64,000 bases of DNA from Blastococcus saxobsidens (lineage in GTDB: Bacteria > Actinomycetota > Actinomycetes > Mycobacteriales > Geodermatophilaceae). Within the stretch, counting starts at the first letter, position 1. Each line of letters opens with the position of its first letter. Shown here piece by piece: positions 1 through 8,786 of this stretch. A program made the translations under genes and the position numbers. The stretch lies in assembly GCF_010682065.1 (NCBI RefSeq), contig NZ_JAAGWG010000002.1, forward strand, positions 332,542-396,541, written 5' to 3'. The notes beneath the pieces are model-generated. The model was not told where the DNA came from. It saw only the letters and a program-made list of their open reading frames with translations, and searched no databases.

Positions 1-408
1 GCCGGCGCCCTCCAGCACCAGACCGCCCACCGTGACCGGCCAGAAGAAGCCCTGGGCCCAGTCGATGGTGTCGGCCATCTCCGCGAGCGCGGCGTCGGCG
101 GCCTCGTAGGCGGCGGCCGCACCCTGCAGCGCCAGCGCCCGGGCGGCGAAGGTGGCCGCCAGGACCGTGAGCCCGCGCGGCCCGTCCAGGGCGTCGAGCA
201 GCGCCGCGTCGAACCGGGCCACGCCGGCGGGGTTCAGCACGGCCGAGGCGAGCAGGTCGCCGTCGGCCAGCATCCCGTGGCAGACCAGGCTGGTCGAGGC
301 CAGCTTCTCCGCCAGCTCGCTGCTGCTCCGGGCGAGGGTGACGAGGTCGGCCAGCTCCGCCTCGATGCCACCGGCCCCGCCGCTCACCTGGATCTCAGGG
401 CTGCTCAT
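1..408 (-). CDS. Hypothetical protein, ESX/WXG-locus type (partial, cut by window edge)
   Basis: The reading frame opens with ATG at 408 and runs off the left edge without a stop, giving 136 visible residues. The visible part is alanine- and leucine-rich and probably helical, with no catalytic motif and no signal peptide. It overlaps the upstream gene (stop at 395) by 14 nt, so it is the third gene of a translationally coupled minus-strand operon with a WXG100-like protein and an EspG-like protein. That context suggests a role in a type VII (ESX) secretion locus, perhaps as substrate or accessory protein. I do not recognise the family, and the C-terminus is not visible. Confidence 0.5.
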   Translation of the reverse strand, partial: MSSPEIQVSGGAGGIEAELADLVTLARSSSELAEKLASTSLVCHGMLADGDLLASAVLNPAGVARFDAALLDALDGPRGLTVLAATFAARALALQGAAAAYEAADAALAEMADTIDWAQGFFWPVTVGGLVLEGAG

Positions 409-1165
409 CGGTCCCCTCCAGCAGTGCGGCGACGGTCGGGGCGACCCAGGTGCCGAGGTCGGCCGGTTCCACCGGCACCAGGTCGACCGGGCGGCGGGCC
501 GAGCCGTCCGGCCGCGGGCGCAGCCCGAGCCAGCCGGCATCGGTGGCCAGCCAGGACACCTGCCCGGCCCCGAGGCCGGCACCGGCGCGGCCGAGCACCA
601 GGCAGCTGAGCGAGCCCGCCGTCCGACGCTCCAGCTCCTGCGCCAGGGCCAGTTCCTCCGGCGTGCTGCCCGGCGCCGGCCGGTCCTCCAGCAGCGCGAG
701 CGGCAGCTGCCCGGTGAGCGGAACGCCGTCGCCGGGCTCCTGGTCGGCGGGCCACGGCCCGGTGACCTCCGCGGCCCCGGGCACGGCGCGCGCCAGCTCC
801 GCGCCCAGCCGCACCTCCGGAGCCAGCGACAGCTCCACCCGGCCGCCGGCCAGCGTCAGCACGCCGGCCACCATCCCGGACCCGACGGCGAACCAGCCCT
901 GGCGGGCCCCGGCGCGGCCGCCGATCTCCAGCCGCAGGGTGAGCAGCGGCCGGCGGAGCACCTCCAGCTGTGCGGCCACCGCAGGCACCGGCGCACCGCC
1001 GTCGGTGACCACCCGCCGGCCGGCCAGCGAGGCGACCGCGCCGTCCCGCTCCTGTGGGGTGGTCGCCACCGGTGCGAACGCGCCCGGGGCCGTGCCCAGC
1101 CGGCCGTCGGTCAGCACCGCCCACTCCCCCGCGGTCAGGGTCAGCCGCCGCGGCGCCGCGCTCAC
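395..1165 (-). CDS. EspG-like ESX secretion-associated protein
   Basis: A 256-residue protein starting at GTG 1165, which overlaps the stop of the preceding gene (GTGA). An ATG would need a long in-frame extension inside the upstream gene. It resembles EspG-type chaperones of actinobacterial type VII secretion: an N-terminal beta segment with a 'LTAGEWAVL' stretch, alternating beta strands through the middle, and a C-terminal 'VPVEPADLG.WVAPTV' segment. Such proteins bind WXG/PE-PPE type cargo in the cytoplasm. Its coupling to a four-helix WXG-like gene fits that role. The family call rests on general resemblance, not on a decisive motif. Confidence 0.5.
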   Translation of the reverse strand: MSAAPRRLTLTAGEWAVLTDGRLGTAPGAFAPVATTPQERDGAVASLAGRRVVTDGGAPVPAVAAQLEVLRRPLLTLRLEIGGRAGARQGWFAVGSGMVAGVLTLAGGRVELSLAPEVRLGAELARAVPGAAEVTGPWPADQEPGDGVPLTGQLPLALLEDRPAPGSTPEELALAQELERRTAGSLSCLVLGRAGAGLGAGQVSWLATDAGWLGLRPRPDGSARRPVDLVPVEPADLGTWVAPTVAALLEGTDEQP

Positions 1166-1584
1166 CACAGGCCCAGCCTGCTCAGCTGGCCCGACACCGA
1201 ACGCCAGGCGTCCGCGCCGGCCTCCGGCAGTGCCCCGAGAACGTCGCCGACGTCGTCGAGCAGCTCGCCGCCACGGGCCGCCTGGTCGGCCAGCCACGAG
1301 CGGACCGCCTGCTCCGCCCGGGCGATCGCCGCCAGCCGGTCGCGCACCTCGTCGGCGTGCCGGCGGAGCTCGTCGGCGGCCTGCTCCATCTCGTCGGCCG
1401 CGGCGTCGACCGCGGCGCAGTCCTGGGCGAGCTGCCGGCGGTAGGCCGACGCGGCCTCGGAGACCCAGTGCGCACGGTCGCCCTCGCGGCGGTGCTCCTC
1501 CCCCGCCGCCCGCACCTCGCGGGCGCGCTGGGTGAGCTCGGCCGCCAGCGCGTCCAGGGCGTCGGGGTCCCCGTACATGCCCAC
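1162..1584 (-). CDS. WXG100-like helical protein (ESX-type cargo candidate)
   Basis: A 140-residue, almost entirely helical protein rich in Ala, Glu and Arg with heptad-like spacing. A single 'HWVSEAASAYRRQL' turn near residues 39-52 resembles the W-x-G hairpin plus following helix of the WXG100 superfamily, although the glycine is replaced. It is longer than typical (about 100 aa) and ends in an extra helix. ATG at 1584 (MGMYGDP) and ATG at 1578 are both possible starts. It is first in an operon with an EspG-like gene and a truncated third gene. Export through a type VII system is inferred. Confidence 0.5.
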   Translation of the reverse strand: MGMYGDPDALDALAAELTQRAREVRAAGEEHRREGDRAHWVSEAASAYRRQLAQDCAAVDAAADEMEQAADELRRHADEVRDRLAAIARAEQAVRSWLADQAARGGELLDDVGDVLGALPEAGADAWRSVSGQLSRLGLW

Positions 1585-1777
1585 GGCCGCCCTCCCCGGT
1601 TGCTGAACTGGATCGTCAGCCTAGGTCCCGGCGCCAGGCACCGCCCGGAACCCGATCACCCGTGTGGACGTCGGCCGCGCCTGTGGACGGCGACGGGCGA
1701 CGGTCCGGCGGCCACCCGGCAGGTCGTCGCACCCTGCGTGCGAGGCTGCCGGGACACCCCGACGAGAGGCGGCGACC

Positions 1778-2194
1778 GTGCCTTCCGACCGAGCACCCGA
1801 CGCGCACGTGCAGGCCGTGCTGGACATCCCGCTGCACCGGTTCCTCGGCGTGGAGCTGCGCGACGACGACGATCCCTCGGCCGGCATCCGGTTCCCGGTC
1901 GGCACCGCCGCGCAGAACCCGGCGGGGATGCTGCACGGCGGCGTCGTCTACGCCCTGCTCGACGTCGCGTCGTTCCTGGCGCTGCTGCCCTCCCTCGGCG
2001 ACGGCGAGCACGCGGTCACCCACGACGTGTCGGCATCCCTGCTGCGGCCGGTCCGGGCCGGCGCCACCGTCGACGTCACCGCCACGGTGCTGCGCCGCGG
2101 CCGGGCCGTGGCGTTCATGCGCGCGGAAGCCACCGTCGACGGCCAGCTGGTGGCCACCGGCCAGGTGACCAAGACCGTCATCGCGCCGCGCTGA
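1778..2194 (+). CDS. PaaI-family hotdog thioesterase
   Basis: A 138-residue single hotdog-fold protein. The sequence around 'NPAGMLHGGVVYALLDVAS' is the conserved PaaI/acyl-CoA thioesterase segment (HGG followed by the central helix), with 'VTHDVSASLLRPVRAGATV' as the following strand. Members hydrolyse acyl- or aryl-CoA thioesters in the cytoplasm; the substrate cannot be told here. I chose GTG 1778 because a GAGAGG Shine-Dalgarno lies about 7 nt upstream; the frame stays open upstream without similarity. It is divergent from the ESX-like operon and 55 nt before the LLM monooxygenase. Confidence 0.8.
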   Translation: MPSDRAPDAHVQAVLDIPLHRFLGVELRDDDDPSAGIRFPVGTAAQNPAGMLHGGVVYALLDVASFLALLPSLGDGEHAVTHDVSASLLRPVRAGATVDVTATVLRRGRAVAFMRAEATVDGQLVATGQVTKTVIAPR

Positions 2195-2249
2195 CCCTTC
2201 CCCGGCGCGGGCCAGGAACAGCTCCGGTGCCTCCGGCGCTGGCAGGTGC

Positions 2250-3248
2250 GTGATCCAACCGAGCCGGCTCTCCCTCCTCGACCGGTCCCGCACGCGCGAG
2301 GGCGAGCCGGACGACGCGGCGCTCGTCGCCGCCGTGGCCCGCGGGGCCCTTGCCGAGCAGCTCGGGTTCGACCGGTTCTGGGTCGCCGAGCACCACGGGG
2401 TCCCCGGCATCGCCGGTGCCGCGCCGGCGGTGCTGCTGGCCGCCGTCGCCGCCCGGACGACGACCATCCGGCTCGGCTCGGCCGGCGTGATGCTGCCGCA
2501 CCACCAGCCGCTCGTCGTCGCCGAGCAGTTCGCCACCCTCTCGGCCTTCGCGCCCGGCCGGATCGACCTCGGTCTGGGCCGGTCCCGTGGCTTCACCGCG
2601 CCGGTGCGCCGCGCGCTGCGGGAGACCGAGCACGACTTCGCCGCCGACCTCGCCGAGCTGCGCGCCTTCCTCACCGGCACCGCGGAGATCACGCTGCACC
2701 CGCAGCCGGCCGGCGCCGTGCCGCTGCACGTGCTCGCCACCGGCAGCGGCCTGCAGGTCGCCGCCGAGCTCGGGCTGCCGGTGATCGTCGGCGGCCCGGT
2801 ACTGGGCGTGGCCGGCGACCCCGGACCGGGGCTCGAGGCGCTGGCCGGTTACCGGCGCGCCTTCCGCCCGTCGGAGCAGCAGCCGGAGCCGCGGGTGTCG
2901 ATCAGCCTGGACGTGCTGGTCGCCGACACCGCCGCCGAGGCCGCCGACCTGCTGCTGCCCGAGGCGTGGGCCATGGCGCGGTCACGGACGGAGGGGGCCT
3001 TCCCCGCGCTCGAGCCGGTGTCCGCCGTCCGCGCCGCCTCCCGCACGCCCCGCCAGCAGCAGTACCTGGAGCAGACCGCCGCCGCGGCGATCGCCGGCAC
3101 CCCGGCCCAGGTGGAAGGCCGACTGGCCCAGCTCCTCGAGCGCACCGGCGCCGCCGAGCTGGTCGCCAGCAGCAGCACGTTCGACCGCGACGCCCTGGCC
3201 GCCTCCGACGCCGCACTCGCCGTGATCTTCGGCGCGCGGCTCAGCTGA
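2250..3248 (+). CDS. LLM-class flavin-dependent oxidoreductase (MsnO8-like)
   Basis: A 332-residue (beta/alpha)8 bacterial luciferase-like monooxygenase. Visible family features are the N-terminal 'LSLLDRSRTREGE', 'GFDRFWVAEHHGVPGIAG' around residues 42-60 (the conserved AEHH of this subfamily), 'IRLGSAGVMLPHHQPLVVAEQFATL', and 'GRIDLGLGRSRG'. These use reduced flavin from a separate reductase; the substrate is unknown. The GTG start at 2250 gives the family's usual N-terminus. It ends 6 nt from the convergent transhydrogenase gene. Confidence 0.85.
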   Translation: MIQPSRLSLLDRSRTREGEPDDAALVAAVARGALAEQLGFDRFWVAEHHGVPGIAGAAPAVLLAAVAARTTTIRLGSAGVMLPHHQPLVVAEQFATLSAFAPGRIDLGLGRSRGFTAPVRRALRETEHDFAADLAELRAFLTGTAEITLHPQPAGAVPLHVLATGSGLQVAAELGLPVIVGGPVLGVAGDPGPGLEALAGYRRAFRPSEQQPEPRVSISLDVLVADTAAEAADLLLPEAWAMARSRTEGAFPALEPVSAVRAASRTPRQQQYLEQTAAAAIAGTPAQVEGRLAQLLERTGAAELVASSSTFDRDALAASDAALAVIFGARLS

Positions 3249-3254
3249 GGCCGA

Positions 3255-4544
3255 TCACCACATCGACATCGACCGGCGGAAGATGCCGGCCAGGTCGTCC
3301 TCGGTGACCGCCTTGGGTGAGGTGGCCAGCAGCCGCTGCTGCTTCATCGTGCCGTCGACCAGGTCGGGGATGTCGCCCTCGTCGAACCCGACGGCGCCGA
3401 TCCCGTTCGGCATGTCGATGTCGCGCATGAGGTCGGCCAGCACCGTGGGCAGGAACTCGGCGAGGTCGGACGGGCGGTCGGCGCCCGGGGCCAGCAGCTC
3501 GGCGGCCCGGACGTGCCGCTCGGGCGAGGCGTCGAAGGTGAACCGGAAGGCCTCCGGCGCGGTGAGCGACACCGACATCCCGTGCGGGACCATCGCCTCC
3601 CCGCCCGGGTAGTCCTTGGGGTGGAAGTCCTTCACCTGCCCGGCGATCGGATAGGCGTTGGCGTGCGGGATGTGCACTCCGGCGTTGCCGAACCCCATGC
3701 CGGCGAACGTCGCCGCGATCGCCATGTCCGAGCGCGCCTGGGCGTCCTCGCCGTTGCGGACGGCGGTGCGGAAGGAGCCGGCCAGCAGCGACAGCGCCTT
3801 CTCCGACCACATGTCCGATATCGGGTTGGAGCCGCAGTAGGGCACCCGCTGGTCCGGCGTCCGGTGGTCGTAGGTCGTGTACCAGCGCGCGGTGTAGCTC
3901 TCCAGCGCGTGGCAGAGGATGTCCATGCCCGAGGCGGCGGTGACGCCGGCCGGCTGGGTGAACGTCAGGTCCGGGTCGATGACGGCGAGGGTCGGCCGCA
4001 ACCGGGCGTGGCTGATCCCGGTCTTCACCCGGGCCGAGATCACGTCCATCACGCAGATCGTCGTGCTCTCCGAGCCGGTGCCCGTCGTCGTCGGCACCGC
4101 CACCAGCGGCTTGAGCTGCTCCGACGGGGCCTGCCCCTTCCCCACCGGCACGTTGACGTAGTCCATGAGCTCACCCGGGTTCGTGGTGAGCAGGTTGATC
4201 GCCTTGGCGGTGTCGATGCTCGACCCGCCGCCGACGGCGACGAACGCGTCCCACGGCCCGCTCGAGCGCGCCTCCTCGATGGCGGCGACCAGGCTGACGT
4301 CGGTCGGCTCGACGTGCACCCCGTCGAAGACCCGCGCCTCGATGCCGAACTGGGCCATCTGGTCGGCCACCCGCTGCGGGTGACCGGTGGCCGCCACCCC
4401 CGGATCGGTCACCACCAGGACCCGCTTCACCCCGTACCGGCTGAGGTCGTAGCCGATCTCGTCGGACGCCCCGTTGCCGAACTTCAGCTGCGGTGCGCCG
4501 TAGGTGAAGACGGTCTCAGGAGTACCGCTGACGGTGCTGGTCAT
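3255..4544 (-). CDS. Hydroxyacid-oxoacid transhydrogenase (iron-containing alcohol dehydrogenase family)
   Basis: A 429-residue iron-containing alcohol dehydrogenase. The NAD-binding 'GGGSSIDTAKAIN' and 'TTTGTGSESTT' segments are clear, and metal ligands are expected in 'DILCHALESY' and 'HIPHANAYP'. The insert 'PYCGSNPISDMWSEKAL' is characteristic of the ADHFE1/HOT branch, which couples 4-hydroxybutyrate oxidation to reduction of 2-oxoglutarate without external NAD. Start is ATG 4544. It is divergent from the cyclase/CoA-ligase pair across a 131-nt regulatory gap, which suggests common control of short hydroxy- or branched-acid metabolism. The exact substrates are inference. Confidence 0.85.
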   Translation of the reverse strand: MTSTVSGTPETVFTYGAPQLKFGNGASDEIGYDLSRYGVKRVLVVTDPGVAATGHPQRVADQMAQFGIEARVFDGVHVEPTDVSLVAAIEEARSSGPWDAFVAVGGGSSIDTAKAINLLTTNPGELMDYVNVPVGKGQAPSEQLKPLVAVPTTTGTGSESTTICVMDVISARVKTGISHARLRPTLAVIDPDLTFTQPAGVTAASGMDILCHALESYTARWYTTYDHRTPDQRVPYCGSNPISDMWSEKALSLLAGSFRTAVRNGEDAQARSDMAIAATFAGMGFGNAGVHIPHANAYPIAGQVKDFHPKDYPGGEAMVPHGMSVSLTAPEAFRFTFDASPERHVRAAELLAPGADRPSDLAEFLPTVLADLMRDIDMPNGIGAVGFDEGDIPDLVDGTMKQQRLLATSPKAVTEDDLAGIFRRSMSMW

Positions 4545-4606
4545 GACTTCCCCCGGGGCTGGGTGGGCCGACGTCGGACTGCCCCGAACCTTTCAGATTC
4601 CCGTGA

Positions 4607-4636
4607 TTGACACCACAGGGGGGTCGTGGTGGTGTC
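4607..4636 (+). promoter_or_regulatory. Putative promoter with overlapping operator ahead of the cyclase gene
   Basis: TTGACA at 4607-4612 is a perfect -35 hexamer, followed by a 17-nt spacer and a weak -10 (TGGTGT, 4630-4635). An inverted repeat GACACCAC (4609-4616) / GTGGTGTC (4629-4636) overlaps both elements, so a dimeric regulator bound there would block RNA polymerase. The -10 is poor, which fits either activation or a different true -10. Confidence 0.45.
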
Positions 4637-4675
4637 GGTGCACCCCGTCCGCGCTCCCAGCCCCTGGAGGCCCCC

Positions 4676-5641
4676 GTGACCGACACCCCCGCCGCCCCCT
4701 ACCTCGGCGACCTGCTCAAGGACTCGCCGACCAACTGGGGCAAGTGGGGTCCGGACGACGAGGTCGGGGCGCTGAACTACCTCGGGCCGGAGCAGGTCCT
4801 CGCCGCGGTGAAGCTGGTGAGCTCGGGCAAGGTCTTCACGCTGCAGCGACTCATCGGCGACCCCAAGGGCGACCCGGTGTGGCCGGGCCGCACCCCCGCC
4901 GTCCGCACCCAGGTGCTCGACGAGAGCGACTGGGACGAGGGCGGCAAGGGCGCGGAGTACCCGGGCGGGCTGCACTACGCCGACGACAAGATCGACGCCT
5001 ACCTGCAGGGCTCCACGCAGTACGACGCCCTCGGCCACCTCTGGTACGACGGCAAGATCTGGAACGGCTTCGACGCCCGCACCACCGTGGGCGGTCTGGA
5101 GAAGGCCAGCGTCGAGCCGATCGCGCAGCGCGGCGTCGTCGGCCGGGCGGTGCTGCTGGACATGGCCCGCTTCCGCGGCAAGGCCACCCTCGACAAGGGC
5201 GAGACGTTCACCCACGAGGACCTCGTCGCCTGCGCCGAGGCCCAGGGCACCCCGATCCAGAAGCGCGACATCCTCGTCGTCCGGACGAACTTCCTGCAGC
5301 TGTTCCACGAGCAGGGCGAGGCGTTCTACGAGGGCTTCAACGAGCCGGGCCTGGTCTACAGCCCGGAGCTGGTGCAGTGGTTCCAGGACATGGAGATCCC
5401 CAACCTGGTCACCGACACCATCGCCAACGAGGTCACCTTCGACCCGAACAACGGCGTCGCCCTGGTGCTGCACAACGCGCTGATGCGCAACCTCGGCGTC
5501 ACCCTCACCGAGATCGCCGACCTGGAGAAGCTGGCCGCCGACTGCGCCGAGGACGGCCAGTACGCCTTCCTCTACGTCGCCGCCCCGCTGAAGGTCGCCA
5601 AGGCCGCCGGCACCCCGGTCAACCCCGTCGTCATCAAGTAG
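4676..5641 (+). CDS. Cyclase-family metal-dependent hydrolase
   Basis: A 321-residue member of the cyclase/kynurenine-formamidase-like family. The segment 'TQYDALGHLWYDGKIWNGF' (about residues 113-131) corresponds to the conserved metal-binding 'THxDALGH' region, and 'RDILVVRTNFLQLF' and 'NPVVIK' match the family's later strands. Members hydrolyse cyclic amides, formamides or ring compounds using a divalent metal. I set the start at GTG 4676, 7 nt after a GGAGG Shine-Dalgarno; the in-frame ATG at 4607 lies inside the promoter region. The next gene, a CoA ligase, starts 9 nt after the stop, so the pair is an operon. Confidence 0.75.
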   Translation: MTDTPAAPYLGDLLKDSPTNWGKWGPDDEVGALNYLGPEQVLAAVKLVSSGKVFTLQRLIGDPKGDPVWPGRTPAVRTQVLDESDWDEGGKGAEYPGGLHYADDKIDAYLQGSTQYDALGHLWYDGKIWNGFDARTTVGGLEKASVEPIAQRGVVGRAVLLDMARFRGKATLDKGETFTHEDLVACAEAQGTPIQKRDILVVRTNFLQLFHEQGEAFYEGFNEPGLVYSPELVQWFQDMEIPNLVTDTIANEVTFDPNNGVALVLHNALMRNLGVTLTEIADLEKLAADCAEDGQYAFLYVAAPLKVAKAAGTPVNPVVIK

Positions 5642-5650
5642 CCCCGGCTC

Positions 5651-7303
5651 ATGAGTGCCTACGACGAGCGCCCCTGGCTGGCGCTCTACGGCGAGCAGCC
5701 AGCCGACTACGACGTCGAATTCGGCAACGCGCTGGAGATGTTCCGCGCCGGGGTCGCCCGCGACCCCGGCGCGGTGGCGCTGCGCTACTTCGACGGCGTC
5801 GTCACCCGGGCCGAGCTCGACGAGCTCAGCGACGGCCTCGCCGCCGGCCTGCTCGCGAACGGCTTCTCACCGGGCGACCGGCTGGCGGTCTACCTGCAGA
5901 ACGTGCCGCAGTTCGTCATCGCGATGGTCGCCGCCTGGAAGGCCGGCGGGGTCATGGTGTCGATCAACCCGATGAGCCGGCAGCGGGAGCTGGACTACCT
6001 GCTCAAGGACTCCGGCGCGACGGTGCTCGTCTCGCTGGAGGCGCTGTACGACTCGGTGGCCCGGGAGGTGGTCCCGGGCACCGATGTGCGCCTGGTCCTC
6101 ACCACCAGCGAGCTGGAGTTCCAGACGCGGAACGACGAACGGCTCTTCGCCGGGATGAGCCGGCAGCGGCACGAGGGGACGACGGACTTCTCGGAGTTCA
6201 TCGCCACCCACCGCGGCACGACCCCGCCCCCGGTGGAGCTGGGCGCGGACGACGTCGCCTTCCTGACCTACACGTCGGGGACGACGGGCGTGCCCAAGGG
6301 CGCGATGAACACCCACCGCAACGTCGTCTTCACCGCGCAGGTCTACCGCGACTGGGTGCACGCCGGACGCGACGGCGGGGCGATCTTCGGCATCGCCCCG
6401 CTGTTCCACATCACCGGGCTGATCGGGCACATCGCGGTCAGCATGCTGGTGCCGGCACCCCTGGTGCTGGCCTACCGGTTCGAACCGCAGGTGGTGCTCG
6501 ACGCGTTCGCCGAGCACCGGCCGACGTTCACCATCGGCGCGATCACCGCCTTCACCGCCCTGCTCAACGCGCCGGGCTTCGCCCGGGACCACTTCGCGTC
6601 GTTCGAGTCGATCTACTCCGGCGGGGCGGCCATCTCCCCCACCGCCGAGCAGAACTTCAAGGCCGCGACGGGCAAGCAGGTGCACAACGCCTACGGCCTG
6701 ACGGAGACGACGTCGCCGATGACGGTGACGCCGTTCGGCTCCCCCTCCCCGGTCGACCCGACGTCGGGCGCGCTGTCGGTGGGCGTGCCGGCGCCCAACA
6801 CGGTCGTCCGCATCCAGGACGACGACGGCAACGACCTGCCCCTGGGCGAGGTGGGCGAGATCGTCGCCGCCGGTCCGCAGGTGGTGGCGGGTTACTGGGG
6901 CAAGCCGGACGAGACCGCCGCGAACCTGCCGGGCGGGGCGCTGAAGAGCGGTGACGTCGGCTTCATGAACGCCGAGGGCTGGGTGTTCATCGTCGACCGC
7001 AAGAAGGACATGATCAACGCCTCGGGCTACAAGGTCTGGCCGCGCGAGGTCGAGGACGTGCTGGCCGAGCACCCGGCGGTGCGCGAGTCCGCGGTGGTCG
7101 GCGTCCCGGACGAGAAGCGCGGCGAGACGGTGAAGGCCTTCGTCAGCCTGAAGCCGGGGGCGACGGTGACCGAGGGCGACCTCATCGCGCACTGCAAGGA
7201 GCGGATGGCCGCCTACAAGTACCCGCGCAGCGTCGTGCTGGTGGACGAGCTGCCCAAGACCGTCACCGGCAAGATCCTGCGCCGGGAGCTGCGCGACCGG
7301 TAG
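5651..7303 (+). CDS. AMP-dependent acyl/aryl-CoA ligase
   Basis: A 550-residue adenylate-forming CoA ligase of the ANL superfamily. The phosphate-binding motif 'YTSGTTGVPKGAMNTH', the A5 motif 'NAYGLTETTS', the hinge 'DRKKDMINASGYKVWPREVE' and the C-terminal catalytic lysine in 'PKTVTGKILRREL' are all present, so the enzyme looks intact. It activates a carboxylic acid with ATP and CoA in the cytoplasm; the substrate class (medium-chain, aromatic or branched) cannot be read from the sequence. It follows the cyclase-family gene by 9 nt. The hydrolase may release the acid that this ligase activates. Confidence 0.85.
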   Translation: MSAYDERPWLALYGEQPADYDVEFGNALEMFRAGVARDPGAVALRYFDGVVTRAELDELSDGLAAGLLANGFSPGDRLAVYLQNVPQFVIAMVAAWKAGGVMVSINPMSRQRELDYLLKDSGATVLVSLEALYDSVAREVVPGTDVRLVLTTSELEFQTRNDERLFAGMSRQRHEGTTDFSEFIATHRGTTPPPVELGADDVAFLTYTSGTTGVPKGAMNTHRNVVFTAQVYRDWVHAGRDGGAIFGIAPLFHITGLIGHIAVSMLVPAPLVLAYRFEPQVVLDAFAEHRPTFTIGAITAFTALLNAPGFARDHFASFESIYSGGAAISPTAEQNFKAATGKQVHNAYGLTETTSPMTVTPFGSPSPVDPTSGALSVGVPAPNTVVRIQDDDGNDLPLGEVGEIVAAGPQVVAGYWGKPDETAANLPGGALKSGDVGFMNAEGWVFIVDRKKDMINASGYKVWPREVEDVLAEHPAVRESAVVGVPDEKRGETVKAFVSLKPGATVTEGDLIAHCKERMAAYKYPRSVVLVDELPKTVTGKILRRELRDR

Positions 7304-7333
7304 GGCGACCGTCGAGGGGGTAGGAAGGCCTCC

Positions 7334-8560
7334 GTGAGCGCCGACACCGGACCCCGCACCCGGATCATCGCGGGCCGCTACGCGCTCGGCGACATGCTCG
7401 GGCAGGGCGGGATGGGGACCGTCTGGCTGGCGACCGACCTGGTCCTCGAACGCCGGGTGGCGCTCAAGGAGGTCACCTTCTCGCTGCACGTCACCGAGGA
7501 GGAGCGCGCCGTCCTCCGCGAGCGCACGATGCGCGAGGCGCGGGCCGCCGGCCGGCTGGAGCACCCGCACGTCACCACGGTCTACGACGTGGTCGAGGAG
7601 AGCGGCAAGCCCTGGCTCGTCATGAAGCACGTCGACGCCCGCAGCCTGCAGGAGATCCTGGAGGAGCAGGGGCCGCTGCCGCCCGCCGCAGCTGCCCGCA
7701 TCGGGCTGGACGTGCTCGACGCGCTGGAGGCCGCGCACGAGATCGGCATCGTGCACCGGGACGTCAAGCCGGCCAACGTGCTGGTGGGCGAGGACGGCTC
7801 CGGCTGCCTCACCGACTTCGGGATCGCCACCACCACCGGGGACTCCAGCCTGACCACCCACGGCGCGCTGATCGGTTCGCCGTCCTACATGGCACCGGAA
7901 CGCGCCTACGGCGACGAGCCGCGCCCGCCCGTCGACCTGTGGTCGCTGGGCGCCACGCTCTACGCCGCGGTGGAGGGCCGCCCACCCTTCGACCGGGGCG
8001 AGGCCATGGCCACGCTGATGAGCGTCGTGTCCGAGCACCCGGCCCCGATGCTCCGGGCCGGGCCCCTGGAGCCGGCCCTCCAGGGGCTGCTCACCAAGGA
8101 CCCCGCCCAGCGGAGCACCGCCGCCACCGCCCGGTCGCAGCTCGCCGCGGTGGCCAGGGGGCGGGCGCCCGCAGCCGCGCCGTCGTCCCCGCCGTCCTCC
8201 CCACCGCCGTCGGCACCGTCGTCCCCGCCCCCGCCGGCACCGCCCGGACCGGTCCGGGGCAACTCGGTGGAGCGCATCGACGCGGCGGACCTCCTGGCGC
8301 TGGCGTCCGCCTCCCGCGCCCTCCTCGGCTCCGTGGCCCGCGACGCCCGTGATCAGGCCCGGCACATGGCCGACCGCCGGCGCGAACGCAAGGGCGGCCC
8401 GCCCCCGGTGGCCGAGCCGCGCCCCGCGCCTCCCCCGGCCCGCCGCAGGAGGCGGTTCAAGCGCCGCTGGGTGGTCGTGCCGGTCCTCACCACCGTGCTG
8501 GTCCTGCTGGTCCTGCTCATCGGCGCGGCGCTCGCCCTCGGCGCCTTCATCGACCTGTGA
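7334..8560 (+). CDS. Membrane-anchored Ser/Thr protein kinase (PknB-like)
   Basis: A 408-residue Hanks-type kinase. Kinase domain about residues 10-270: glycine loop 'GQGGMGTVW', ATP lysine in 'VALKEV', catalytic loop 'HRDVKPANVLV', 'DFGIA', and 'GSPSYMAPE'. A Pro/Ala/Ser-rich linker (about 275-310) leads to an Arg-rich stretch and one transmembrane helix at the extreme C-terminus (VVVPVLTTVLVLLVLLIGAA). No extracellular PASTA or sensor domain follows, so signal sensing must be cytoplasmic or by partners. The GTG start has a GGAAGG Shine-Dalgarno. Confidence 0.9.
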   Translation: MSADTGPRTRIIAGRYALGDMLGQGGMGTVWLATDLVLERRVALKEVTFSLHVTEEERAVLRERTMREARAAGRLEHPHVTTVYDVVEESGKPWLVMKHVDARSLQEILEEQGPLPPAAAARIGLDVLDALEAAHEIGIVHRDVKPANVLVGEDGSGCLTDFGIATTTGDSSLTTHGALIGSPSYMAPERAYGDEPRPPVDLWSLGATLYAAVEGRPPFDRGEAMATLMSVVSEHPAPMLRAGPLEPALQGLLTKDPAQRSTAATARSQLAAVARGRAPAAAPSSPPSSPPPSAPSSPPPPAPPGPVRGNSVERIDAADLLALASASRALLGSVARDARDQARHMADRRRERKGGPPPVAEPRPAPPPARRRRRFKRRWVVVPVLTTVLVLLVLLIGAALALGAFIDL

Positions 8561-8601
8561 CCGCCCGCGCGGATCGCCGCGGACTGCGGCAGGGTGGAGG
8601 C

Positions 8602-8739
8602 ATGACCGAGACGCCGCAGCCCCGCGACATCGCGCTCGAGCAGGAGACGCCGGAGATGGCCGCCGACCTCGAGGCGCAGAGCGACACCTCCCAGGCACCG
8701 CAGGGCGACGAGGCGGACGTCGAGGGCCACCCCTCCTAG
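8602..8739 (+). CDS. Small acidic hypothetical protein
   Basis: A 45-residue protein starting at ATG 8602, four nt after a GGTGGAGG Shine-Dalgarno. It is strongly acidic (Glu/Asp throughout), has no predicted hydrophobic segment, and appears intrinsically disordered. It lies 41 nt downstream of the kinase gene in the same orientation, so co-transcription is likely. I do not recognise a family. Confidence 0.5.
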   Translation: MTETPQPRDIALEQETPEMAADLEAQSDTSQAPQGDEADVEGHPS

Positions 8740-8786
8740 GCTCCGGCGTTCCTGGGCCCGGCTCGCCGAGGGCTCGGCCCGGCTCG

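Noticed and set aside
152..1535. Long plus-strand open frames over the ESX-like genes
   Set aside because: They are Arg/Pro/Ala-rich shadows of the minus-strand genes, caused by high GC; no domain is recognisable and the minus-strand frames have coupled starts and stops.
1727..1743. Operator TCGCAC-N5-GTGCGA before the thioesterase
   Set aside because: Six-base arms in GC-rich DNA arise easily by chance and no second copy or promoter was found with it.
8740..8786. Terminator between the small acidic gene and the K+ channel
   Set aside because: Only a 5-bp CCGAG/CTCGG stem is present; repeats of GGCTCG give several weak alternatives, none convincing.
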